A stretch of 64,000 nucleotides of DNA from CAZJLP01 sp964546955. GTDB taxonomy: Bacteria; Verrucomicrobiota; Verrucomicrobiia; Opitutales; Opitutaceae. Below the pieces are notes generated by a model. The model was given only the letters and a program-made list of their open reading frames with translations, was not told the origin of the DNA and searched no databases. How positions within the stretch are numbered: position 1 is the stretch's first letter; each line of letters starts with the position of its first letter. The stretch lies in the NCBI GenBank assembly GCA_964546955.1, contig CAZJLP010000025.1, positions 1 through 64,000 of the forward strand, written 5' to 3'. This document shows, in pieces, positions 1-7,719 of the stretch. The translations under genes and the position numbers were made by a program.

Positions 1-229
1 CGAAGTACTTCACGCCATTGAGTCGCGGCGTGACGTAGTCGTTGGTCTCGGCCATTTCTCGCGGAATCTCCGCATAGCGACCCTCGTCGGGATTGCTCAA
101 AGGACGCACGCCCAGAAAGAGGAAAAAGAACGCCAGCGCGGCCAAAGCAACGCGGAGCAGATCGGCCCGCCAAGGTGCGGTCGCGGCGGCTGGATCAGCG
201 TAGTTCTCGGGCGATACAGACGGCATCAT
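1..229 (-). CDS. ArnT-like family 39 glycosyltransferase (N-terminal part, runs off the left edge)
   Basis: Only the first 76 or so residues are in the window. An N-terminal tail of about 22 residues is followed by one hydrophobic segment (leucine/alanine/phenylalanine-rich, about residues 24-42) and then the motif NPDEGRYAEIPREM and TPRLNGVKYF. This is the hallmark first periplasmic loop of ArnT/PMT-type lipid-linked sugar transferases (GT39/GT83), which move a sugar from a polyprenyl-phosphate carrier onto a lipid or protein acceptor at the inner membrane. Two adjacent ATG codons (229 and 226) could start it; no clear Shine-Dalgarno is visible. The acceptor cannot be told from this fragment. 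Confidence 0.75.
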   Translation of the reverse strand, partial: MMPSVSPENYADPAAATAPWRADLLRVALAALAFFFLFLGVRPLSNPDEGRYAEIPREMAETNDYVTPRLNGVKYF

Positions 230-580
230 GGAAGGGTAAGGCAACCCCAGCGATCGGAGAGTGGCATGAAACGAGCGGAAACTCCGGTTCGTCCGGCACG
301 GGGGGGTTCTGCTCTGGGTTTTACACAGGAGGCTTGCAGGCCTCCGACTCGATGCACCTAGTCGCGTTTCGTCGAGCCGGAAACGCGTAAACGCGGAGGA
401 AGATGACGCTCGTCCCGGAACGCAAAAAGATGGAGCCCGCCCTCCCGGCGGGCTGTTAGGCGCCGATCGCAGGGAAACGCGGCACTCGAATAACCTGCCA
501 AGACGGCAGGCCCCCTCATTCCCACGTCATGCACTCTCAATTTTGCCGATGAAAGTCGCGTGTCTCCGCGCTGCTTCCCC
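230..580. other. Intergenic region without a convincing gene
   Basis: The stretch lies between the start of the ArnT-like gene and the end of phoR. Short open frames here show no recognisable protein. It carries a pair of REP-like hairpins at 430-515 (listed separately) and a GC-rich palindrome near 327-343. I see nothing else. Confidence 0.6.
430..515. repeat. Pair of inverted REP-like units (BIME-like)
   Basis: A plus-strand unit at about 430-460 reads TGGAGCCCGCC, a short loop, then GGCGGGCTGTTAGG. A minus-strand unit at about 488-515 reads GGCCTGCCG...GGCAGGTTATT. Both follow the plan GG(T)GGA / palindrome / (A)TTGG also seen at 26845-26871 and 53809-53900. Head-to-head paired units of this kind are the arrangement called BIME in enterobacteria. 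No RAYT transposase gene is in the window. Confidence 0.5.
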
Positions 581-1774
581 CTAGCTACTCCCGGCCACTT
601 GCGGTTTGAGCGTGAAGAAAAATTCCGTCCCCTGGCCGGGCGCGCTTTCAACGCGAACTTCACCGCCGTGGGCCTGCACTACGTTTTTCACGATGGCCAA
701 GCCGAGACCGGTGCCTCCTTGCTCGCGCGAGCGCGCTTTGTCGACACGGTAGAAGCGTTCGAAAATACGCGCTTTGGCTTCGAGCGGAATCCCCGGCCCG
801 TTATCGCGTATGCTGACCTCGAGTTGACCCGAGGGCATGGCGCGCGCGCCGATCAGGACCTTGCCCTCCGCTTTTCCATACTTGATGGCGTTGTCGATCA
901 GATTGGCGAAAACCTGGCGCAAGCGTTCGGGATCGGCTTCCGCGACCAGTCCCGCGGGCACATGGTTGTCGAGAGTGACGTTGCGCGAGCGGGCGATCAG
1001 CGCGGCGTCGTCAAGCGCTTCCTGGGCCGCGGCGTGCAGCGGCACGGGCTGCAGATTGAGATCCATTCGGCCCGAATCGAGCCGCGCCAGCAGCAAGAGA
1101 TCGTCGATCAGAAGCGTCAGTCGACTCGCATGCTTGTCGATGATTTCGAGAAAGCGCGAGTTGATCGCGGGGTCGTTTTTTCCTCCATCGATGAGCGTCT
1201 CCGCCGCGCTCTTGATCAGCGAAAGCGGTGTCCGCAGCTCGTGGCTGACGTTGGCTACGAATTCCTGCCTCACCGCTTCGAGCTGACGAATGCGCGTGAG
1301 GTCGTGAAATACCAGGATCGCTCCATCGCGCAGTCCCCCCGTCGAGCGCAGGGCCAGCGCGTTGACTTGCAGGAAACGCGAAGAACCCACCCCGTCCAAA
1401 CGCAACTCGTGATTCAAAACCTCGGGCTCCGAATCGAGCCGCGCGACCAGCGCCCCCACTTCGTGATGTCGCGTCGCCTCGAGCACCGTTCGTTCCGTAG
1501 CCGGCGGATTGAAACCAAAGAGCGCCCCGGCGGTGCGATTCGCCAGCCGAATCCGGCCGTCAGTTCCCACGACGATGATGCCCTCGACCATGCGGTCGAA
1601 CAGGGCGGCGGTCCGCTCGGCTTGCCCCTGCAGCTCCGCTTCGCGCCGACCGCGTTGGTCGGCCAGGTCTCGTTCATAACGCGTCTGTCTTTCGCGGAAC
1701 TGCGCGCGTTGCCAAAAGGCGTACGCGACCGCACCGGCAAAAAGCAGCAACAGACAGATTTCAAGCGAGGTCAT
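581..1774 (-). CDS. phoR: PhoR phosphate-regulon sensor histidine kinase
   Basis: 397 aa. One N-terminal membrane segment (about residues 5-22) is followed by a charged linker, a PAS domain (about 58-160), a HisKA dimerisation domain with phospho-acceptor H178 in VANVSHELRTP, and a HATPase domain (N box NLIDNAIKYG near 291-300, G boxes DNGPGIP and GGTGLGLAIVK). This short single-membrane-segment plan is that of PhoR, which senses phosphate through the PstSCAB-PhoU complex rather than through a large periplasmic domain. It sits with pit, phoB, phoU and pst on the same strand but about 2 kb from phoB. A Pho box at 1902-1919 suggests its own, phosphate-controlled promoter. Confidence 0.93.
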   Translation of the reverse strand: MTSLEICLLLLFAGAVAYAFWQRAQFRERQTRYERDLADQRGRREAELQGQAERTAALFDRMVEGIIVVGTDGRIRLANRTAGALFGFNPPATERTVLEATRHHEVGALVARLDSEPEVLNHELRLDGVGSSRFLQVNALALRSTGGLRDGAILVFHDLTRIRQLEAVRQEFVANVSHELRTPLSLIKSAAETLIDGGKNDPAINSRFLEIIDKHASRLTLLIDDLLLLARLDSGRMDLNLQPVPLHAAAQEALDDAALIARSRNVTLDNHVPAGLVAEADPERLRQVFANLIDNAIKYGKAEGKVLIGARAMPSGQLEVSIRDNGPGIPLEAKARIFERFYRVDKARSREQGGTGLGLAIVKNVVQAHGGEVRVESAPGQGTEFFFTLKPQVAGSS

Positions 1775-1901
1775 CGGTGAGTAACGTATATAGCGAACCG
1801 TGCAGCGAGCGAAGCAAGAATCGTCCGTCCGCCCACCTATTTCGCTGCGACGGATTCAACCACGCCGCGGCTCCTCGCCAAGCCACGCCCATCCGGGAAT
1901 C

Positions 1902-1919
1902 GTTACGAATACGTGACGG
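1902..1919 (-). promoter_or_regulatory. Pho box upstream of phoR
   Basis: On the minus strand the sequence reads CCGTCAC-GTAT-TCGTAAC: two 7-mer half-sites separated by 4 bases (11-bp period), the architecture of the PhoB binding site. It lies about 130 bases before the phoR start, in the short gap after pit. It matches the boxes at 10046 and 12444 in layout. Binding is inferred. Confidence 0.6.
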
Positions 1920-1958
1920 CGCGCGGGCTGCGCGGTTTGCGACCATTTCGCCCGCGTC

Positions 1959-3017
1959 CTAGCCTCCCAGGCCGAACACCTTCACGAACAGATAGCCCAG
2001 CAGGCCCGTGATCGGCAGGGTCAGCACCCAGGCCCAAAGAATTCGCCCGACCACCCCCCACTTGACGGCACTGAAGCGTTTGGTCGCCCCTACGCCCATG
2101 ATCGACGTGGAGATGACGTGCGTCGTCGAAAGCGGCATGCCAAGCTTGGCCGCGCCAAAAAGGATGCAGGCCGCGGTCGTTTCCGCCGCGAACCCATGGA
2201 CCGGCTGCAGTTTCACCATCTTATGTCCCATCGTCTTCACGATCCGCCATCCGCCAGCGGCGGTGCCCGCCGCGATCGTGACCGCGCAGGTGAATATCAC
2301 CCAATCCGGGATAGGCTCCTTCCAGCTGTTCATCCGCAGGAAACCCAGCCATTCGGGCAGTCCATCGAAAGCGTGCCCGGTCGTGGCGGTGATCATGGCC
2401 AGGACGATGACTCCCATCGTTTTTTGTGCATCGCTCGTTCCATGACTGAGCCCCATCCACGCGGCGCTGACCAACTGCGCTTTGCCGAACACGCTGTTGA
2501 CCGTGCGCGGACGCGTATTTCTAAGCGAAAAATACAGAATGTACATGATGAGCATCCCCACCAGGAATCCGATCACCGGCGCGGTGAACATCGGCATCAC
2601 CACTTTGGGCCACAAGCCATCGGTGCCATTCTTGACCGACCATTTCAGCACATGCCAGTTACCGTCCGCGGCCGCGACGGCGGAACCGCAAAGGCCGCCG
2701 ATCAGCGCGTGGCTCGAGCTGGACGGCAGGCCAAGCCACCAGGTCAGAAGGTTCCAAAAAATGCCGGCGATAAGAGCGGCTAGCACGGTCGGCAAAGTGA
2801 CCACCGTGGTGTCGATCAGACCGCCCCCGACGGTCTTAGCCACGGCCGTCCCCATGAACGCGCCGATGAGATTACAAATGGCGGCGAGCAGAATGGCCTG
2901 GCGCGGCGTGAGAACTTTGGTCGAAACAACCGTCGCGATCGCGTTGGCCGCGTCGTGAAAGCCATTGATGTATTCGAAGATCAACGCCGCCAGCAGGACG
3001 AGCAAGAAGAGCGTCAT
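1959..3017 (-). CDS. pit: PiT-family low-affinity inorganic phosphate transporter
   Basis: 352 aa integral membrane protein. The family signature NGFHDAANAIATVVSTKV lies near residues 19-36 and a second, C-terminal inverted half carries the PLSTTHVIST motif. PiT proteins import metal-phosphate or sodium/proton-coupled phosphate. Eight or more hydrophobic segments are visible. It is 13 bases downstream of a PhoU-like DUF47 gene, the usual partner, so the two are probably one transcript. Its position inside the Pho island gives the cell a constitutive-type and an inducible uptake system side by side. The selected ion is not certain from sequence. Confidence 0.93.
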   Translation of the reverse strand: MTLFLLVLLAALIFEYINGFHDAANAIATVVSTKVLTPRQAILLAAICNLIGAFMGTAVAKTVGGGLIDTTVVTLPTVLAALIAGIFWNLLTWWLGLPSSSSHALIGGLCGSAVAAADGNWHVLKWSVKNGTDGLWPKVVMPMFTAPVIGFLVGMLIMYILYFSLRNTRPRTVNSVFGKAQLVSAAWMGLSHGTSDAQKTMGVIVLAMITATTGHAFDGLPEWLGFLRMNSWKEPIPDWVIFTCAVTIAAGTAAGGWRIVKTMGHKMVKLQPVHGFAAETTAACILFGAAKLGMPLSTTHVISTSIMGVGATKRFSAVKWGVVGRILWAWVLTLPITGLLGYLFVKVFGLGG

Positions 3018-3030
3018 GGGACAGTGAAGC

Positions 3031-3669
3031 TCAGGAATATTTCAATACGATCTGGAAAACCACGTTGCCCGCGTCGCGACACCGGTCGATCGCCTTCTCC
3101 ACCATTTCGAAAAGGTCCTGCAGGATGACGGTCTCCTTCGCGTCGTAAGGGCCCTGGTAGAGATCCTTGATCCGGTCCAGCATGTACTTGTCGGCTTCGC
3201 CCTCCGCATGCTGGAGTCGCTCGTTGGCCTCGCTGATCTTCTCCATGCGCGCGCCACCGCGGAGCTGCTTCACCATGAACACAACGGCTTCGGCCGCCTT
3301 GCCGAGAAATTCGGCCTGATGCACGAACCCTTCGCGCGGAAAGCGGCCGGGATAGATCGAGATGCGTTCAACGATCTTTTCGACCGTCTTGGGAATCCGG
3401 TAAAGGGCGAGGGAAAGGGCCTCGATGTCCTCGCGTTCGAGCGGAGTGACAAACGTCTTGCACAACTCTTCCGTGATGCTGCTGGTGATCTTCTTATCTT
3501 TGCGCCGGCTGAGAATGAAGTCGTCCAAGGCCGTCGCGTTTCTTTGCGCCTCTATATGCTGGAGATAGTTCGTAAGGAGCCGCGTACTGGTCAACGCTTC
3601 TTCCGCGCTCGCCTCCAGAAGGTCGTAAAATTTCTGATCCTTGCCCAGGAGTTTCGAGATCGAGATCAT
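3031..3669 (-). CDS. PhoU-like DUF47 family Pit-accessory protein
   Basis: 212 aa, helical, no membrane segment or signal peptide. It begins MISISKLLGKDQKFYDLLE, typical of DUF47/PhoU_div proteins (COG1392), which are routinely encoded next to pit genes and are thought to control Pit activity. Start ATG at 3669 is supported by the conserved N-terminus. The stop is 13 bases before pit. The 180 bases upstream hold GTTAC and GTGAA elements spaced 9 rather than 11, so I do not call a Pho box there. Confidence 0.88.
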   Translation of the reverse strand: MISISKLLGKDQKFYDLLEASAEEALTSTRLLTNYLQHIEAQRNATALDDFILSRRKDKKITSSITEELCKTFVTPLEREDIEALSLALYRIPKTVEKIVERISIYPGRFPREGFVHQAEFLGKAAEAVVFMVKQLRGGARMEKISEANERLQHAEGEADKYMLDRIKDLYQGPYDAKETVILQDLFEMVEKAIDRCRDAGNVVFQIVLKYS

Positions 3670-3849
3670 TCAGCAGCGTCGCTAACGCGCTTTGTTACGA
3701 TTGTGAAACGAAAAAGTGAGCGGATCGTCCTGCCGGACTGTCCTGCCACCGTGTGGCGACGGTCGGGTCGGCTCTTGGGTCCGCGTACGGACAAGGTTGG
3801 GTCTTGGGGCGTGCCCAGGCCGCAGCCTCCTCCCCCAATCTAAGCGCCT

Positions 3850-4536
3850 CTAGTCGTCCGCCCGGAAGCGATAACCCACTCCGCGAATCGTTTCCAAGTA
3901 GTCCGCGGCCGTGCCTATTTTTTCGCGCAAGCGGCGCATGTGGGTATCGACCGTCCGGCTCTCAATGGGGTTATCGTAGCCCCAGACGTCCTGCAAAAGT
4001 CGCTCGCGCGTCTGCACCCGACCCCGCCGGCGGGCGAGCAATTCGAGAAGTTTGAATTCGGTCGCGGTCAGCGCCACGTCGGCCCCCGCGATCGACACGG
4101 CGTGCCGCGGGACGTCGATGGAGAGATTGCCGATCCGCAGCTGCGGCGTCGGTTCCTCGGAAGCGCGCACACGAGCCAGAAGTTTCTTGATCCGCAAAAC
4201 CAGTTCGCGGGGGCTGAACGGCTTGGTCACGTAGTCGTCGGCGCCCAGCTCCAGCCCGACGACCCGGTCCATTTCCGCGGCCTTGGCGGTCAGCATTAAG
4301 ATGGGAATCATGGCCGTGGCCGCGTCCCGCCGGAGGATCTTGCAGACCTCCAATCCGTCGATCTCGGGCAGCATGAGATCTAGAACGATCAGAGCCGGCT
4401 GTTCATCCCGGGCGAGCGTAAGCGCCCGTGTCCCATCCTTCGCAAAGAGCGGTGCGTAGCCCGCTTCCTTCAGCTTGAAACCGAGCACCTCCAAAGCATC
4501 CGGCTCGTCGTCCACCACCAATATCTTGGGCTTCAT
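3850..4536 (-). CDS. phoB: PhoB phosphate-regulon response regulator
   Basis: 228 aa. The receiver domain (1-120) has acidic pocket D9/D10, phospho-acceptor D53 (VLDLMLPE) and a conserved lysine (LTAKAAE). The OmpR/PhoB-type winged helix (about 130-228) ends in the recognition-helix region SRTVDTHMRRLREKIG. The start is the ATG at 4536, which overlaps the phoU stop by 4 bases (ATGA); the open frame extends further upstream but the extension is only phoU in another frame. It is the last gene of the pstC-pstA-pstB-phoU-phoB run, so PhoB should amplify its own synthesis through the Pho box at 10046-10063. Confidence 0.94.
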   Translation of the reverse strand: MKPKILVVDDEPDALEVLGFKLKEAGYAPLFAKDGTRALTLARDEQPALIVLDLMLPEIDGLEVCKILRRDAATAMIPILMLTAKAAEMDRVVGLELGADDYVTKPFSPRELVLRIKKLLARVRASEEPTPQLRIGNLSIDVPRHAVSIAGADVALTATEFKLLELLARRRGRVQTRERLLQDVWGYDNPIESRTVDTHMRRLREKIGTAADYLETIRGVGYRFRADD

Positions 4537-5198
4537 GACGCTTTGCTTCCTGAATGACGGATGTCCTTCGCCTCGTAGAGATAGACCACCTCTTCGGCGA
4601 CGTTCGTCGCATGGTCTGCGATCCGCTCCAGACTCTTCGATATCACCATCAAGTGCAAACAACGGGAAATTGTTGTCGGACGTTCAACCATGTAACTGGA
4701 CAACTCGCGATGCAGCTGTCGATTCAAGTCGTCGACGTCGGAATCGCGCGGAACCACGGCACGGGCTTTTTCAGGCTCACGGTCGATAAACGCAGTGATC
4801 GCATCACGAAGCATTTCGACTGACATGGCCGCCATGCGAGGAAGATCGACATAAGGTTTGAGCTGCGGCTCGGTGTTCAAGTCTATCGCGCGGCGAGAGA
4901 TCGTCACCGCTTCGTCCCCCACCCGCTCTAGATTGTGCGATATCTTCATCGCTACTGTGATTAATCTCAAATCCGTCGCCAAGGGGGCCTTCGCCAAGAG
5001 GTGGAGAGCCATATCATCGATATCGATTTCGAACCGATCGAGAATGTTGTCGTCCTCCTGCACCTGTTTCGCCAAATGCTCGTCTCGTTCGACCAGAGCT
5101 CTCATCGCTCGAGCCACGGAGGACTCAGCGTGGCTAGCCATGGAAAGGAGACTCTCCTTCAGGCGAGTCATTTCTTCAGTGTAGTGCGTGATAGCCAT
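4533..5198 (-). CDS. phoU: PhoU phosphate signalling protein
   Basis: 221 aa, all-helical, two PhoU repeats (each starting with a MALHLLA or ADHATNVAEEV-like metal/surface helix; E/D-rich motifs near residues 60-100 and 165-200). PhoU links the Pst transporter to PhoR and represses kinase output when phosphate is plentiful. It is 6 bases downstream of pstB and overlaps phoB by 4 bases, so all are translated from one message. Full length for the family. Confidence 0.95.
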   Translation of the reverse strand: MAITHYTEEMTRLKESLLSMASHAESSVARAMRALVERDEHLAKQVQEDDNILDRFEIDIDDMALHLLAKAPLATDLRLITVAMKISHNLERVGDEAVTISRRAIDLNTEPQLKPYVDLPRMAAMSVEMLRDAITAFIDREPEKARAVVPRDSDVDDLNRQLHRELSSYMVERPTTISRCLHLMVISKSLERIADHATNVAEEVVYLYEAKDIRHSGSKAS

Positions 5199-5204
5199 GA
5201 TGAA

Positions 5205-6050
5205 TCAACCAAACCGGCCCGAGACGTAAGCCTCCGTCTGGGCCTCTCCTGGATTAGTGAAGATGTTGCGCGTGTCGGCGTACTCGATGAGTTTGCCGAG
5301 ATAGAAGAACGCCGTCTTATCCGAAACTCGAGCGGCTTGCTGCATATTATGCGTGACGATCACGATGGTAAATCGCTCGCGCAGTTCCTGGATGAGCTCC
5401 TCCACTTTCGCCGTGGCGATCGGATCCAGTGCAGAGCAGGGTTCGTCCATGAGAATCACTTCGGGTTCGACCGCGATCGCGCGCGCGATGCAGAGCCGCT
5501 GCTGCTGTCCGCCAGAAAGCCCGAGCGCACTTTCCTGAAGGCGATCCTTCACTTCCTCCCACAAGGCCGCGCCTTTAAGGGATTTTTCGACGATATCTCG
5601 CAGTTCGCTAGCATCCGTCATTCCGGCAATACGGAGACCGTAAGCCACGTTTTCATAGATCGATTTTGGGAAGGGATTTGATTTTTGAAACACCATCCCG
5701 ACTCGTTTGCGGAGCGCGATCACGTCGATATTCGGATCGAAAATATCCTGGCCATTCAGCAAGACTCGGCCACTGGTGCGAACGCCGTCGACCAGATCGT
5801 TCATTCGGTTGAAGCACCGCAACAAGGTAGATTTGCCACAGCCCGAAGGTCCGATAAACGCGGTGACGCGCCGTTCTGGAATGTCTAGCGATACGTCGAA
5901 GAGCGCCTGCTTCTTCCCATAAAACAGATTGAGGTGCTCTACGCGCACGCAAATGGGCGCCTCAGGCCCAGCAGCCGCGCGCGCAGTGGGCGCGGGAGGA
6001 AGGGGCGTCGACAGAGGGGCGGGGGGCGATTCCATGATGAAGGCAGGCAT
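5205..6050 (-). CDS. pstB: PstB phosphate ABC transporter ATP-binding protein
   Basis: 281 aa. Walker A GPSGCGKST, signature LSGGQQQRLCIARAIA, Walker B VILMDEPCSALDP and the switch histidine in IVIVTHNM are all present. The first 30 residues are a proline/alanine-rich tail not needed for the fold; start could be ATG 6050 (TAATG overlap with pstA stop) or the next ATG at 6035. PstB energises PstC/PstA and is also needed for phosphate signalling to PhoR. Confidence 0.96.
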   Translation of the reverse strand: MPAFIMESPPAPLSTPLPPAPTARAAAGPEAPICVRVEHLNLFYGKKQALFDVSLDIPERRVTAFIGPSGCGKSTLLRCFNRMNDLVDGVRTSGRVLLNGQDIFDPNIDVIALRKRVGMVFQKSNPFPKSIYENVAYGLRIAGMTDASELRDIVEKSLKGAALWEEVKDRLQESALGLSGGQQQRLCIARAIAVEPEVILMDEPCSALDPIATAKVEELIQELRERFTIVIVTHNMQQAARVSDKTAFFYLGKLIEYADTRNIFTNPGEAQTEAYVSGRFG

Positions 6051-7714
6051 TAAAAGGCTCCGGTTTGGTATTTTTTGCGAATTCGATCCCGCAGCCGTAT
6101 GGCGGCAAGGTTGAGGATCACCACAATGGCGATCAAGAGCAACGTCGTGGTGAAGACCATCGGCTTGGCCGCCTCGATGTTGGGCGACTGGAAGCCGACG
6201 TCATAGATATGAAAGCCTAGATGCATGAATTTGCGATCGAGGTGAAGAAACGGAAACGAGGTGTCGAAGGGCATTTCCGGTGCCAACTTGACCACGCCGG
6301 TAATCATCAGGGGGGCCACCTCACCGGCGCCGCGAGCCATCGCCAGAATCACTCCCGTCAGGATGCCGGGCACCGACGCGGGAAGGACGATGTTGACAAT
6401 CGTTTGGAACTTCGACGCGCCGAGCGCCAGGGAACCCTCGCGCGCCCCGCGCGGCACGGCTGCGATGCTTTCCTCGGTCGCGACGATTACCACCGGTACC
6501 GTGAGCAGCGCGAGGGTTAAAGATGCCCACAAGATGCCACCCGTGCCAAACGTCGGCGTGGGCAGCATTTCAGGAAAGAACAGACGGTCGATCCCGCCCC
6601 CGATGAAATAGACAAAAAAACCCAGTCCGAAGACGCCGAAGACGATGGAGGGGACGCCCGCGAGGTTGTTGATCGCGATGCGGACAATTCGGACGACCGG
6701 TCCCTGCCGGGCATACTCGCGCAGATAGAATGCCGCAATCACGCCGAACGGGGTAACAATGATGCTCATGATGAGCGTCATCAGCACGGTGCCGAACAAT
6801 GCCGGAAATACCCCCCCTTCGGTGTTTGATTCGCGTGGTTCTCCATAAACAAATTCGGCCGCACGGGCAAGGTAGTGCCCGATCTTCTGCAGGGTTGACA
6901 TCGCATTTGGCTTGAACGCGCGGACAATCGCGGAAAGGGGGACCTTTTTCTCCGTCCCTTCGATCGTAGTAAAAACCGCTTCATCCTCGGCCGCGCGTGC
7001 CCGCAATGCCTCCGCTTCGGCCCGAAGCTTTTCGTACTCGGCTCCGAGCGTCTTGAGTCGGCCGTCGACATCGGCTTGCAGGGCGGAAGAGATTTGTCCG
7101 GTGGCTCGTCGTGCTTTTCGCAGCCGCAGTTTCTGCTCTTGGATGCTCGCGTTCACACCGCCAATGTCGTGGCGTTCGATCGCCTGCGCCTTTTCCGCGA
7201 GCTTGCGGGCAGATTTCGCCTTCTCCAGGAGCGTTGACCAAGCGGCATTTCCTTCCGCCACTGGAGCGCCTTTCGTCTCGATGCGCTTCAAGAAGCCGAG
7301 AAAGTCGCCGTACTCCTGGCGCTCCAGTTGCACCACGTCGGCCGGCTTCTGCAAATTGGACAACTGCGCGGTGGGCAACCACACGAAATCAAAGCCGTAA
7401 AGCTCGCGATTACCGACGCGGAACTGTGTCTGGGCTGATTTTATGATTTGTCCGCCAACGTCCTTGCGCTCGGCTTGCTCAGCCGTGATCACCCCCAGAA
7501 CTTTCGTGCCATCGCCGCGATCCGCGGACGAGACCTCAAACGGCCAGAAGAACGTGAATCCACTCACGAAGACCAGCAGGAGAAGACCTGTGATCAGCAG
7601 GACCGCCAATCCAATGGCGCCGCCGCTGATCCACAGCCAGTGATCCCCCCGGCGAAAGAATTGCCCCAGACGATGCAGGGGATGAGAAGATTGAACGAGA
7701 CCTGGATTACTCAT
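6050..7714 (-). CDS. pstA: PstA phosphate ABC transporter permease with long inserted periplasmic/coiled-coil domain
   Basis: 554 aa, against about 280-300 for the E. coli protein. Residues about 30-55 form the first membrane segment, followed by about 250 residues rich in charged and alanine residues (coiled-coil-like, about 150-245), then the canonical BPD permease module from about residue 305, with the EAA-type loop ALGASKFQTIVNIVLPASVPGI. Such extended PstA proteins are known from Pseudomonas and Vibrio relatives. The gene lies 5 bases after pstC and its stop overlaps the pstB start. Confidence 0.93.
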   Translation of the reverse strand: MSNPGLVQSSHPLHRLGQFFRRGDHWLWISGGAIGLAVLLITGLLLLVFVSGFTFFWPFEVSSADRGDGTKVLGVITAEQAERKDVGGQIIKSAQTQFRVGNRELYGFDFVWLPTAQLSNLQKPADVVQLERQEYGDFLGFLKRIETKGAPVAEGNAAWSTLLEKAKSARKLAEKAQAIERHDIGGVNASIQEQKLRLRKARRATGQISSALQADVDGRLKTLGAEYEKLRAEAEALRARAAEDEAVFTTIEGTEKKVPLSAIVRAFKPNAMSTLQKIGHYLARAAEFVYGEPRESNTEGGVFPALFGTVLMTLIMSIIVTPFGVIAAFYLREYARQGPVVRIVRIAINNLAGVPSIVFGVFGLGFFVYFIGGGIDRLFFPEMLPTPTFGTGGILWASLTLALLTVPVVIVATEESIAAVPRGAREGSLALGASKFQTIVNIVLPASVPGILTGVILAMARGAGEVAPLMITGVVKLAPEMPFDTSFPFLHLDRKFMHLGFHIYDVGFQSPNIEAAKPMVFTTTLLLIAIVVILNLAAIRLRDRIRKKYQTGAF

Positions 7715-7719
7715 GACGG

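Noticed and set aside
560..1780. Long plus-strand open frame opposite phoR
   Set aside because: Shadow of phoR in a GC-rich gene; no protein family features, while the minus strand has intact histidine-kinase motifs.
3690..3712. GTTAC/GTGAA elements upstream of the DUF47-pit pair
   Set aside because: Period is 9, not 11, so it does not fit the PhoB tandem site.
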